64,000 nt of DNA from Oceanobacillus jeddahensis (lineage in GTDB: Bacteria; Bacillota; Bacilli; Bacillales; Amphibacillaceae), in contig NZ_CCDM010000003.1 in the NCBI RefSeq assembly GCF_000750635.1, positions 521,121 through 585,120 on the forward strand, read 5' to 3'. Below are positions 8,016 through 16,910 of the stretch, one piece after another (position 1 is the first letter of the stretch; each line of letters begins with the position of its first letter). A model generated the notes under the pieces. It was not told the DNA's origin. It did not search any database and saw nothing but the letters and a program-made list of their open reading frames with translations. A program made the translations under genes and the position numbers.

Positions 8016-9638
8016 TTATGACGATTTGTCTTCTTTTTGAGAAATTTGCAGAATGAGCTGGCGAATTAAAGATGGAAATTGTTCAAAAGCATTAGAAATA
8101 TGCAATCTTTCTGTTCGTTTATGCGCATCATGACCAAATGGACCAACATTTAAAACTGGCGCCTTCAATTCACGCATTAATGAAAACGGTAATTCATACG
8201 AGTCCCCCCAGACCGGTGTATTTTCTTCGTAAACCTGCAGATTCTTGGCGCTTCCTTGATAGTTCACATAGCTCAAATCACAAATACCATTTAAAAAATG
8301 GCTTCTTTTTATCTCTAATTGAAATTGCTTTTTCGCTTCGTGTTTAACAAAGTCCACACACGATTCTACAAATGGATCGCCACTGGAATTTACAGCTGGA
8401 TAATATGGCGGTGCAAATAAAATCACAATAACTGGTGCAAGCTCCTGGCAATGAATCATAAAGCTATCAGTAATACGCAGCGACTTTTCCCTGTCATCAT
8501 AATCATCATTATAATGAATATCCTTTTTCAACTCCTCTACAAATTCCTCGCCTAATTTTTTCCGGGCATACTCCAGTAACTCTTTATAAGAAATCACCTT
8601 TACATGGCCTATTGGCTCAACCTGATTATCCTTACAGATCTTTTTGTACCTCTGATTACATTGCGCAGCGGCTGTCTTCGCAATTTGCTCAAATAAAGCA
8701 AATGCTTCTTCCGCAGTTCTTTCTAAAAGAAAAATATTATATAGAGCAGAAGAGCGGTAAGGTGTTTGTGTAGAATAACTTAATCGCAAATCCGTCTGCT
8801 GTAAAGTAACCGGTAAGGGAGCTGTTTCCCCAAGTACGGTTTCCTGAAAAATCGGGTTCCATTCCATCTCTCTTGTTAAAAATGAGGAGATAAAGGGAGA
8901 GGTCATTCCGCTTAAAGGTTCCCCTGCATGTGTTTCCTTTCCGTAGAATAAAGCTCCCGCCAATACTTTTCCAATTGTCCCGCTATAAATATAATGTATA
9001 TTATCTTTAGGATCATGCCGGAATGACGGTTCACTGTTTAAAAATAAAGTAAATGATAAATCATGTTGTTTTTGTAAATCTGTGAGTACAGGGACAGCAT
9101 ATCGCATGCCGGCAGAATTCACCTCTTCATCAGGAACCGTTAAAAGGAGTAAATTAATGGGCCACTCCTCTATAGCAGCCTGTTCTATCAAGCTCATATG
9201 CATCACAAGCCCCATCTTCATATCCATTGTTCCCCGCCCAAATAAAAAATCGCCTGATTCAATATCCGCACGAATATCTCTGGAAAATGAATCTTTTTCT
9301 TCCAGATAAACTTTTGTCAGTTCTTCCGGCTGCGTTGCGAGCGGCTCCAAAGAACCATATTCTTCTGTATTCACCGTATCGAAATGGCTGATTAAACAAA
9401 TTGTCTGTGCAGCCTCAGGGTGCTTGTATAAAGCGGTTAAAAGTTTCCGGCGCTGATCCGCTTCATGCAATTTTAAGTAATCAGGATGTTCTTGAAAATA
9501 ATTTAAATCTTGAAGTTTCGCATACAGCTTCCTTGGAAACTGCTTTTCCCCTTCTGAAAGGCTGATACTCTTCCAGCTGACAAGCTCATTCAGCAGCTGG
9601 CGTAATTCATCAGGACTGTTCCATTGTAATGCACTCAT
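8016..9638 (-). CDS. rocB: M20-family peptidase, RocB-like
   Basis: A 540-residue protein of the M20/M25/M40 metallopeptidase family with the extended RocB layout. Zinc-site residues are visible: H85 and D87 in SHFDT, D139 in GRGTMDMK, and the catalytic acid pair in PDEE (169-172). RocB is named from the arginine-utilisation operon of B. subtilis, but its exact substrate is not established. Here it is not next to rocA (15120). It is a single gene whose start follows a G-rich site. A mobile repeat begins about 95 bp upstream of the start. Confidence 0.85.
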   Translation of the reverse strand: MSALQWNSPDELRQLLNELVSWKSISLSEGEKQFPRKLYAKLQDLNYFQEHPDYLKLHEADQRRKLLTALYKHPEAAQTICLISHFDTVNTEEYGSLEPLATQPEELTKVYLEEKDSFSRDIRADIESGDFLFGRGTMDMKMGLVMHMSLIEQAAIEEWPINLLLLTVPDEEVNSAGMRYAVPVLTDLQKQHDLSFTLFLNSEPSFRHDPKDNIHYIYSGTIGKVLAGALFYGKETHAGEPLSGMTSPFISSFLTREMEWNPIFQETVLGETAPLPVTLQQTDLRLSYSTQTPYRSSALYNIFLLERTAEEAFALFEQIAKTAAAQCNQRYKKICKDNQVEPIGHVKVISYKELLEYARKKLGEEFVEELKKDIHYNDDYDDREKSLRITDSFMIHCQELAPVIVILFAPPYYPAVNSSGDPFVESCVDFVKHEAKKQFQLEIKRSHFLNGICDLSYVNYQGSAKNLQVYEENTPVWGDSYELPFSLMRELKAPVLNVGPFGHDAHKRTERLHISNAFEQFPSLIRQLILQISQKEDKSS

Positions 9639-9732
9639 TAAAACCCCCGCCTTTCTACCAACGTCACTTTCTATTATATCAGCAATTGAATACGTTTACA
9701 TCATTTGCTGATATTCTCTTATTTAAGTGTGT

Positions 9733-10002
9733 GTTCAAAAAGTCCGATAAATAGGACCAAATCGGTTAAGAACGCGACGTCCTGGGGTTGGGGCTGCGAT
9801 TACTCGCCCCATCGAAGAGCTTTTGCGATTACTCACCCCACCGAAAAGCGTTGTCGCAACACCGACACTAGCACGTCCCACCGGAAAAGCAAGCCAACGC
9901 AATTCCGCAGGATGCGGTGACTTCTACGTTGCCCACAGGACGTGGGCGATCTTAGTAGAAGTTCCTTTTTCCATCGTGTCATTTTTATTGGACTTTTTGA
10001 AC
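9733..10002. mobile_element. MITE-like repeat with GTTCAAAAAGTCC inverted ends
   Basis: A 270-bp non-coding element bounded by perfect 13-bp inverted repeats, GTTCAAAAAGTCC (9733-9745) and its complement (9990-10002). The inside is much more GC-rich than the flanks. It carries two copies of the TGCGATTACTC[GA]CCCCA unit found in other repeats here (near 9805 and 9825). The near-end hairpin arms ACTTCTAC / GTAGAAGT are at 9920-9962. No transposase is present. I saw no convincing target duplication. It fills the gap between rocB and htpX. Confidence 0.7.
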
Positions 10003-10104
10003 TTCCTCTTTAAAGAATTTGTTCTCTTGACACGGTTAGAGTTTAGCCTGTACGGAAAAATATGATATGATTTAGAATATATAACATGTATCAGGAGGTT
10101 ATTT

Positions 10105-11010
10105 ATGGGGAAAAGAATTTTGTTATTTCTTTTAACAAACATTTTAGTAATGACAACTATTGTCATTATCTGGTCCATTATTACAAGTATTTTTGATATT
10201 GGCCCAAGTTATCGTACAGATGGAGGAATTAATTATCCTTCACTCATGGTATTTAGTATTATTGTAGGTTTTACAGGGGCCTTTATTTCTTTAGCAATGT
10301 CCCGCTGGATGGCTAAGCTGATGATGAAGGTTCAAACAATTGATCCTAATAATATTAAAACATACCAAGAACGCGAAGTTTATGAAAAAGTAGAACGATT
10401 ATCGCGTGCGGCTGGACTTGCACATACGCCGGAAGTTGGAATTTATCCTTCACAAGAAATAAACGCTTTTGCAACAGGCCCAAGCAAGAAACGTTCCTTA
10501 GTCGCTGTCTCCCAAGGATTACTGGATAATATGGATGATGATGCTGTAGAAGGCATTATTGCGCACGAAGTAGCACACGTGTCTAACGGTGATATGGTAA
10601 CCATGACTTTATTACAAGGAATTATCAATACATTTGTTGTCTTCCTGTCCCGTATTGCCGCAAGTATCGTTTCACGTATGGTACGTTCTGAATTGCAATG
10701 GATTGTTCACTTTGCATGTATCATTATTTTCCAAATCCTGTTCTCCATCTTAGGTAGCCTCGTTGTCAGCGCTTATTCGAGATATCGGGAATATCACGCC
10801 GACAGAGGCGGGGCTGATTTAGCCGGCAGAGATAAAATGAAACATGCTCTGGAATCGTTAAAGCTGCATATAAATCGTGCAGAAGTAGATGATCATAGTA
10901 ATGATGCAGCTATTCAGACAATGAAAATTAGCAATAAATCAAGCTTTCTCAACGCATTTTCTTCCCACCCGCCGTTAGATCAGCGGATTGCGAAATTAGA
11001 AGAGCGATAA
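10105..11010 (+). CDS. htpX: Membrane zinc protease HtpX
   Basis: A 301-residue M48 peptidase that degrades misfolded membrane proteins. There are two N-terminal TM segments (about 5-28 and 45-66). The zinc motif HEVAH is at 154-158, and two more TM segments are near 165-185 and 200-225. The glutamate ligand is in the REYHAD segment. Length is typical. An AGGAGG site lies before the start. Upstream there is a TTGACA (10027) and two overlapping TATGAT boxes (10061-10071), but the spacing does not fit one simple promoter. Confidence 0.95.
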   Translation: MGKRILLFLLTNILVMTTIVIIWSIITSIFDIGPSYRTDGGINYPSLMVFSIIVGFTGAFISLAMSRWMAKLMMKVQTIDPNNIKTYQEREVYEKVERLSRAAGLAHTPEVGIYPSQEINAFATGPSKKRSLVAVSQGLLDNMDDDAVEGIIAHEVAHVSNGDMVTMTLLQGIINTFVVFLSRIAASIVSRMVRSELQWIVHFACIIIFQILFSILGSLVVSAYSRYREYHADRGGADLAGRDKMKHALESLKLHINRAEVDDHSNDAAIQTMKISNKSSFLNAFSSHPPLDQRIAKLEER

Positions 11011-11040
11011 GATAAGTAAAGGGATACTTTCTTTATATAT

Positions 11041-11090
11041 AAAACATCCTTCCAAAGAGATTTTTCTTCTCCTCAGAAGGATGTTTTTTT
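11041..11090. terminator. Bidirectional terminator, htpX / lactonase
   Basis: AAACATCCTTC / GAAGGATGTTT followed by T7, between convergent genes. Confidence 0.8.
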
Positions 11091-11131
11091 ATGCTTTAAA
11101 ACCTTTTCTTACACCATCAAGAAAGTATTTC

Positions 11132-12166
11132 TTATGAAAGAAACTTTACACAAACTACTTCAGGAACGTCAATAACCTGATCTGTTTCTGTTAGTTCTCC
11201 TGTTTCCACATCTCTTCTAAACAGAACAATGTTACCAGTATGCTGATTAGAAGCCACCAAATATTTTTCAGTCGGGTCAAAATCAAAATCTCTTGGCCAT
11301 TCGCCGCCAGATGGTGTAAATGCAAGAAATGTTAACTCTCCGCTATTTTCATCGACTTTAAAAGAAGCTATGCTATTATGGCCGCGATTACCCGTATATA
11401 AAAATTTGCCATCAGAAGTGATATGAATAGCACTGGCATCATTTGTTTCTTTAAAATCAGCAGGCTTTGCAAGAATCGACTGCTTCTCTGTAAATTCTCC
11501 CGTTTCTTCATTATAATCTAATACAACGACCTCTGTAGAGAGTTCTGTAAGCAAATAAGCTACTGATTTATTCGGATGAAATACAAGGTGTCTCGGTCCG
11601 CTTCCCGGTTGCGTACGAAAAGTACTTACTTCTTTCAAGGAGTAATCTTCCACTCTATACGTCACTAATCGATCTGTCCCCAAATCAGCAGCAATAATAA
11701 ATTTTTTATCTGGTGTAAATCCAGTGAAATGAACATGGGGTTTTTCCTGTCTTTCATGTGGGCCATTACCTTCGTGCTTTGTAAAATTGCCTTGATCTAA
11801 TTCAGCATCCTGGTTTGTAAAATGAAGTGCAATTTCGCCTTTATGGTAATTCCCTGTTACGACCATATTTTCTGCCGCTTCTACATGACAAGGAGGATTT
11901 CCTTCGACGAGCTGGCCGTTTACTGGTTTTAACTCACCACTGTTTTTTTCGACCCGAAAAGCATTTACTCCCCCCATCTCATCTTCCTGAGCAACAGCAT
12001 ATAAATAATCCTGATTTTCATTAAAGGTTATATAAGTTGGATTTCCTAGTACTGCAGCTATCTCTGCAGCAAATAATTGCTCTTTCTCTGTATCTAATGT
12101 GAATCTGTATACCCCTTGGCTTGTCTTTCTCGTGTATGTTCCTGCATAGCCAAAATATTTACTCAT
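11132..12166 (-). CDS. Lactonase family protein (6-phosphogluconolactonase-like, YkgB type)
   Basis: A 344-residue seven-bladed beta-propeller of the bacterial Pgl/YkgB family, probably cytoplasmic. Typical signatures are YAGTYT near the start, GNPTYITF, CHVEAAENM, GPRHLVFHPN and HITSDGKFLYTGNRGHNSIA. Members hydrolyse 6-phosphogluconolactone in the pentose phosphate route, and this is the most likely activity. The start is placed at 12166, 7 bases after GGAAGGTG. The in-frame ATG six bases upstream is too close to the site. It stands alone between htpX and putP. Confidence 0.88.
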   Translation of the reverse strand: MSKYFGYAGTYTRKTSQGVYRFTLDTEKEQLFAAEIAAVLGNPTYITFNENQDYLYAVAQEDEMGGVNAFRVEKNSGELKPVNGQLVEGNPPCHVEAAENMVVTGNYHKGEIALHFTNQDAELDQGNFTKHEGNGPHERQEKPHVHFTGFTPDKKFIIAADLGTDRLVTYRVEDYSLKEVSTFRTQPGSGPRHLVFHPNKSVAYLLTELSTEVVVLDYNEETGEFTEKQSILAKPADFKETNDASAIHITSDGKFLYTGNRGHNSIASFKVDENSGELTFLAFTPSGGEWPRDFDFDPTEKYLVASNQHTGNIVLFRRDVETGELTETDQVIDVPEVVCVKFLS

Positions 12167-12280
12167 ATTCATGCACCTTCCTTATCGTTATTCCTTTTCA
12201 GTTTATTGTATCATCTTACATAAAAAGGTTACATACAAAAGTATTTTACCGGACTTTTTCTTATACTTTTTTAAAGTGCA

Positions 12281-12316
12281 ATAAGAAAGAGCTAGCATTT
12301 GCCTCTAGCTCTCCTT
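12281..12316 (-). terminator. Terminator of putP
   Basis: AGAGCTAG (12288-12295) pairs with CTAGCTCT (12305-12312). On the minus strand this is followed by TTTCTTATT. Confidence 0.65.
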
Positions 12317-12318
12317 CT

Positions 12319-13806
12319 TTATTTATTCTTATATTCTTTAATTCTGTTTATTGTTTCATCAAATTCTGCTTCAATTTCTTTATTTGGTTGATACGTTTTT
12401 AAGCTGACCAAAAAGATAACAACCGTACTCAAAATAAATCCAGGAACAATTTCATATAAATATTCAGATAGCGGAGAATAGCCCCATGCAAATACAACTA
12501 CTGCTCCGACAATCATTCCCCACAGTGCTCCAGCTCCCGTTGTTTTTCTCCAAAATAGGGAAAGTAGCACAACAGGACCAAAAGAAGCGCCAAAACCTGC
12601 CCAAGCAAAGGAAACGAGCCCTAAAATCGTATCATTCTGTTGCCAGGCAAAAACCATAGCAATTAAAGAAACAGCTAATACAGCAATTCTTCCTATATTA
12701 ACATAGGTTTTATCCTTTGCATCCGAATGAAATACAACCTTGAATATATCCTCCACCAAAGCAGAAGAAGTAACCAGAAGTTGTGAAGAAACCGTACTCA
12801 TAATTGCAGCAAGCACTGCAGCTAATAATAATCCAGCTATAAATGGATGAAATAATAATTGCCCTAAAACAATAAATACTGCTTCCGGATCAGCTAATGT
12901 TAATTCTGGGTTGGCGTGAAAAAATGCAAAGCCGGATATTGCTGTTGCGGCAGCGCCAACTAATGAAATAACCATCCAGCTAATACCAATACGACGAGCG
13001 GAAGTCGTTTCCTTTACAGATTTAATTGCCATAAAACGGACGATAATATGCGGCTGCCCAAAATAGCCCAACCCCCATGCTAAAGATGAAATAATTCCGG
13101 TAGCTGATGCAGCAGCAAAAAAGCTTAATATATCCGGATTCACATCTTGTACAATGGTTACTGTTTCACCTATTCCTCCGAGAGAAACAATTGTCAACGC
13201 CGGTACTAGAACAAGCGCTAAAAACATCATTGTGCCTTGCACAACATCCGTAAAGCTAACCGCAAGAAAACCACCAATAAGCGTATAGATAATAGTTACT
13301 GCTGCTACTGTCAATAAACCAGTATGGTAATTTACATCAAAGGCACTTTGGAAAAATACACCGCCTGCAACCATCCCTGAGGAAACATAAAACGTAAAAT
13401 ACAGCAAAATAACAATACCTGATACAATACGTAATACCTTCGTATTATTTTTAAAGCGATTGTCTAAGTAACTTGGAATAGTAATGGAGTTATTAGAAAC
13501 TTCTGTATATGTACGCAGTCTCGGAGCAATAATCAGCCAGTTTACCCAAGCACCGATTGCCAAACCAATAGCCATCCACCCCTCCGCTAAACCAAGTACA
13601 TAAATAGCCCCCGGGAGCCCCATTAACAACCATTGAGACATATCTGAAGCGCCGGCGCTCAATGCAGATGTAACAGGACCTAAGCTTCTCCCTCCCAGCA
13701 TGTAATCATCTAAGTTTGATGTTTTGCGGTAAGAATAAAAACCGATAGCGATCATCACCAAAAAATATAAGATAATCGCCATAATTTGATAATTTGTTTC
13801 TGACAT
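12319..13806 (-). CDS. putP: Sodium/proline symporter (SSS family)
   Basis: A 495-residue sodium:solute symporter with about 13 TM helices. The early signature YMLGGRSLGPVTSALSAGASDMSQWLLMGLPGAIY and the later SSQLLVTSSALVEDI are typical of PutP/OpuE. It lies downstream of rocA and proline dehydrogenase on the same strand, which points to uptake of proline as a nutrient rather than only as an osmolyte. Length equals B. subtilis OpuE/PutP (about 473-492). The start follows AAGGGGTG. A weak terminator separates it from the dehydrogenase gene, so it may have its own promoter. Confidence 0.93.
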   Translation of the reverse strand: MSETNYQIMAIILYFLVMIAIGFYSYRKTSNLDDYMLGGRSLGPVTSALSAGASDMSQWLLMGLPGAIYVLGLAEGWMAIGLAIGAWVNWLIIAPRLRTYTEVSNNSITIPSYLDNRFKNNTKVLRIVSGIVILLYFTFYVSSGMVAGGVFFQSAFDVNYHTGLLTVAAVTIIYTLIGGFLAVSFTDVVQGTMMFLALVLVPALTIVSLGGIGETVTIVQDVNPDILSFFAAASATGIISSLAWGLGYFGQPHIIVRFMAIKSVKETTSARRIGISWMVISLVGAAATAISGFAFFHANPELTLADPEAVFIVLGQLLFHPFIAGLLLAAVLAAIMSTVSSQLLVTSSALVEDIFKVVFHSDAKDKTYVNIGRIAVLAVSLIAMVFAWQQNDTILGLVSFAWAGFGASFGPVVLLSLFWRKTTGAGALWGMIVGAVVVFAWGYSPLSEYLYEIVPGFILSTVVIFLVSLKTYQPNKEIEAEFDETINRIKEYKNK

Positions 13807-13902
13807 CCTTTCTCACCCCTTATCAGTCATGCAATTTATTATAACAAGTATAAACTTGAAATGTTTACTTTGTTTTTTAGCTTACTTTAATTATAAAAGT
13901 TG

Positions 13903-13942
13903 AAAAAGGCTGTATAAGAAACAATCTATACCTTCAACAGCC
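13903..13942 (-). terminator. Weak terminator between proline dehydrogenase and putP
   Basis: GGCTGT (13908-13913) pairs with ACAGCC (13937-13942). The minus-strand 3' side is followed by TTTTTC. Confidence 0.5.
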
Positions 13943-13980
13943 AAAACAAACCTATTTCGTTTTTAATCTTAATTTGCTAC

Positions 13981-15018
13981 CTACCCCTTCTTTTTTCGCG
14001 TTCCCAAGCATAATAGCAACGTTAACACTACTGTGCCAATGACAACCGGCTGTTTTTTCAGCTTATTATCTTCGGTATAAAAAGCATCTTTTACAAGAAG
14101 ATTGAGGTTCTGTGGCCTTTCTGCTAAACGGCGCATAAAGTATCCGAACCAATCCTCTCCAAATGGGATGTATGTGCAAAACCTGTAACCTTCTTTCACT
14201 AGTTGATGCTGCATATCGATACGGAACCCATAAAGCATTTGAAATTCAAAATTATCTGTTGAAATCTGATGTTCTGCGATAAATTTCTTTAGCTCATTAA
14301 TAATATGATGATCATGTGTTGCAATAGATGTAAAAGCGCTTCCAAGTAATCTTTTCTTAGCTATCTTCAAGAAATTTTTATCAATTTCATCTTTAGAACC
14401 ATATGCAACAGAACTATCTTCCTTATAAGCCCCTTTCACAATGCGTAATCGCACATCTTCAAGGTCACTTAAATCTTTTTCAGCATCATACAAGTAGGTC
14501 TGTATAACTGTACCAACATTGGGGTAGTTTTTACGCAGTAATTTCAAAATCTTTAATGTGCTGTCATAATGCGTATACTTCTCCATATCAATATTCACAA
14601 AAACGTCACATGCATCAGCCACTTCTAAAATCTGCTCCACATTCTGAATACAGAAAGATTCTTCAATGTCTAATCCCAATTGTGTTAACTTAATAGAAAC
14701 GTGACAATCTAAATTCTCTTCATGAATTTGATGAAGCATATCCATAATTTTCTCTTTAGCATGCTCCGCCTCGCTTCGATCTGTCACAAACTCACCGAGG
14801 TGGTCCATTGTACAAGATATTTTTTTTTGGTTCAACTGCCTGATAGTTGGAATAATTGCATCAAAAACAGTTCCAGCTACGAAACGCTCTGCTCCGAAAC
14901 GAGCTCCAAATTTTTTAGCGCTTTGATTTAAAAAATCATTATTTGAAAGTCCTATGAAAAAATCCTTTGCCAAGCTTGCCATCATCCATTTCCCCCAATC
15001 TCCCAACAAACTTTTCAT
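13981..15018 (-). CDS. putB: Proline dehydrogenase with C-terminal membrane tail
   Basis: A 345-residue FAD enzyme that oxidises proline to pyrroline-5-carboxylate, the substrate of RocA upstream. The TIM-barrel signatures are present: TMDHLGEFV, HVSIKLTQLGLD, NIDMEKYTHYD, RLRIVKGAYKE, IATHDH, FEFQMLYG and the final YFMRRLAERPQN. B. subtilis PutB ends about 5-10 residues after the last motif (about 303 aa). This protein adds about 40 residues with a hydrophobic helix VVIGTVVLTLLLCLG and a basic end RKKKG, a likely membrane anchor. The N-terminus is also uncertain. The ATG at 15018 has only a weak site. ATGs at 14985/14982 (MMASLAKDFF) follow a G-rich run and match the homologue better. Confidence 0.9.
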   Translation of the reverse strand: MKSLLGDWGKWMMASLAKDFFIGLSNNDFLNQSAKKFGARFGAERFVAGTVFDAIIPTIRQLNQKKISCTMDHLGEFVTDRSEAEHAKEKIMDMLHQIHEENLDCHVSIKLTQLGLDIEESFCIQNVEQILEVADACDVFVNIDMEKYTHYDSTLKILKLLRKNYPNVGTVIQTYLYDAEKDLSDLEDVRLRIVKGAYKEDSSVAYGSKDEIDKNFLKIAKKRLLGSAFTSIATHDHHIINELKKFIAEHQISTDNFEFQMLYGFRIDMQHQLVKEGYRFCTYIPFGEDWFGYFMRRLAERPQNLNLLVKDAFYTEDNKLKKQPVVIGTVVLTLLLCLGTRKKKG

Positions 15019-15067
15019 TTTAAATGCTTTCTATATTTCCGTTTATATCTTATTTAAAAAGCTAACT

Positions 15068-15100
15068 GTGAGCAGAAAGAACTTTGTTCTTTCTGCTCAC
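15068..15100. other. 15-bp perfect hairpin between rocA and proline dehydrogenase
   Basis: GTGAGCAGAAAGAAC (15068-15082) and its exact complement (15086-15100) are separated by TTT. No T-run follows directly on the minus strand, so it is either an inefficient terminator or an mRNA-stabilising or processing hairpin inside the rocA-putB transcript. Confidence 0.7.
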
Positions 15101-15119
15101 TCAGATAAATTGTCATCCA

Positions 15120-16667
15120 TTAAAATTGTTCAGATACAATTTTAGCCTCTAAGAAATGCTGCAGATAATCAGGCCCTCCTGCTTTTGAATCTGTTCCTGA
15201 CATTTTAAATCCGCCAAACGGCTGATAACCGACAATTGCAGCTGTACAACCACGGTTGAAATAAAGGTTACCCACATGGAAGTCTTCACGCGCGCGTTCT
15301 AAATGGGCACGATTTGTGGAGATAACAGCTCCTGTCAATCCGTACTCCGTATTGTTTGCAATTTCCAGCAATTCGTCAAAATCTTTTGCCTTTGCAAATG
15401 CAACAACAGGTCCAAAAATTTCCTCTTGCATGATACGTGCTTTTGGATCTAAATCTTTGAAAATGGTTGGATAAATAAAGAATCCTTTGGAGTCATCCGT
15501 TTCTCCGCCAAAAACGAGCTCGCCTTCTTCTTTTCCAATTTCAATATAATTTTTAATTTTATCAAATTGCGTTTGGTTAATAACCGAAGCCATATACACA
15601 TTTTCTTCTGATGGGTTACCAACTGTTAAAGTTTTTGCAATTTCAACTGATTTCTCGATAACTTCATCATAAACATCCTCATGGATGATTGCACGAGAGC
15701 ATGCAGAGCACTTTTGTCCTGAAAAACCAAAAGCAGAGTGAACAATCGACTCAGCTGCTAAATCTAAATCCGCTGTTTCATCGACAATAATTGTATCCTT
15801 CCCACCCATTTCTGCAACAACACGCTTCAAGTGCTGCTGACCTTCTTGAATTTTAGCGGCGCGTTCAAAAATTCGAACACCTGTAGCTCTAGAACCTGTA
15901 AAATTAATAAAGTGCGTATCTTTATGATCTACTAGATAATCTCCAATTTCTTTTGGATCTCCCGGTACAAAATTCAATACGCCTTTTGGTAAACCAGCTT
16001 CTTCTAATACTTCCACAAGCTTATATGCAATAACTGGCGTATTTTCAGAAGGTTTTAATAAAACTGGATTCCCGGCAACAATTGGCGCTGCAACTGTTCC
16101 GCACACAATAGCAAAAGCAAAATTCCATGGTGGGATAACGACTCCGGGTCCCATAGCTTTATAGAAATATTTGTTATCCTCCGTTATCCGGTCTTCCACA
16201 TGCTTCCCCTGATCAAGTTCCAACATTTGGCGGCCATAATATTCTAAGAAATCAATTCCTTCAGCGATATCTCCATCTGCCTGGTCCCACGGCTTTCCTG
16301 CATCCTGAATTAGCCATGCGGAAAATTCATGCTTACGACGACGAACAATAGCTGCTGCACGGAATAAAACGTGTGCTCTATCTTCTACAGGTACTTTTCT
16401 CCATGTTTCATATGCTTCTACCGCTGCTTCAAATGCCTGTTCTACATGTTCCTTTGTAGCTTTAGATACTTTGCCGACAATTTCTTTCTTATTTGCTGAA
16501 TTAATAGCAACCAGTTTATCCTCTGTATATATTTTTTCTCCATTAATAACAAGTGGATAATCCTTACCTAATTCTGTGCGGACAGAACGTAAAGCTGACT
16601 CGAGCTCTTTCCTATTTTCTTCTACCTTAAAATCTGTAAAAGGTTCATGTTTGAATGGTAATACCAT
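15120..16667 (-). CDS. rocA: L-glutamate gamma-semialdehyde dehydrogenase (P5C dehydrogenase)
   Basis: A 515-residue NAD-dependent aldehyde dehydrogenase, second step of proline and last step of arginine/ornithine breakdown, giving glutamate. NAD-binding features are [10 protein letters not shown] and FTGSRATG. The catalytic glutamate is in VAEMGGKD, and the catalytic cysteine is in [10 protein letters not shown]. Length matches RocA (515). A perfect AGGAGGT precedes the start. It heads the operon-like set rocA, proline dehydrogenase, putP. A divergent sigma-54 activator, a -24/-12 promoter and a cre-like site upstream explain its likely control. Confidence 0.95.
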   Translation of the reverse strand: MVLPFKHEPFTDFKVEENRKELESALRSVRTELGKDYPLVINGEKIYTEDKLVAINSANKKEIVGKVSKATKEHVEQAFEAAVEAYETWRKVPVEDRAHVLFRAAAIVRRRKHEFSAWLIQDAGKPWDQADGDIAEGIDFLEYYGRQMLELDQGKHVEDRITEDNKYFYKAMGPGVVIPPWNFAFAIVCGTVAAPIVAGNPVLLKPSENTPVIAYKLVEVLEEAGLPKGVLNFVPGDPKEIGDYLVDHKDTHFINFTGSRATGVRIFERAAKIQEGQQHLKRVVAEMGGKDTIIVDETADLDLAAESIVHSAFGFSGQKCSACSRAIIHEDVYDEVIEKSVEIAKTLTVGNPSEENVYMASVINQTQFDKIKNYIEIGKEEGELVFGGETDDSKGFFIYPTIFKDLDPKARIMQEEIFGPVVAFAKAKDFDELLEIANNTEYGLTGAVISTNRAHLERAREDFHVGNLYFNRGCTAAIVGYQPFGGFKMSGTDSKAGGPDYLQHFLEAKIVSEQF

Positions 16668-16718
16668 GTAAAATACCTCCTAGTAAATAATATGATTCTG
16701 TTCTATATCAAACTACAA

Positions 16719-16733
16719 GCAAAAAATATGCCA
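16719..16733 (-). promoter_or_regulatory. Sigma-54 (-24/-12) promoter of rocA
   Basis: Read on the minus strand this is TGGCATATTTTTTGC, with GG and GC separated by exactly 10 bases as required for SigL. It lies about 50 bp before the rocA start and next to a divergent NtrC-type activator gene. Confidence 0.85.
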
Positions 16734-16778
16734 GTTTTAAAAATATAGATTTAAAACTGCTGTGAATGCTTATGATCG

Positions 16779-16793
16779 TTGGAAGCGATTTCA
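16779..16793. promoter_or_regulatory. cre-like CcpA site
   Basis: TTGGAAGCGATTTCA fits WTGNAARCGNWWWCA at every position. It lies about 45 bp upstream of the rocA -24 element, between rocA and the regulator gene. Carbon catabolite repression is an inference. Confidence 0.6.
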
Positions 16794-16833
16794 TTTTTTT
16801 TAAAATTTCTATTGCTTTTATTAGTGATTTATA

Positions 16834-16894
16834 TTTACAATAATGTAAAGTAATAGTACACATACTGTATAGACACTTTACAATATACTTTACA
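16834..16894. promoter_or_regulatory. Cluster of TTTACA/ACTTTACA repeats upstream of rocR
   Basis: A palindrome TTTACA-ATAA-TGTAAA (16834-16849), whose right arm extends to TGTAAAGT (16844-16851), is followed by two ACTTTACA copies at 16875-16882 and 16887-16894, 12 bp apart. It sits about 100 to 160 bp from the rocA -24 box, where activator (UAS) sites are expected, and just before the rocR ribosome site. It may be an activator-binding or autoregulatory site. Confidence 0.5.
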
Positions 16895-16910
16895 CTTTTG
16901 AGGTGATCAT

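Noticed and set aside
10027..10071. Simple SigA promoter of htpX
   Set aside because: TTGACA and the TATGAT boxes are 28 or more bases apart. No single pair with 16-18 spacing is convincing.
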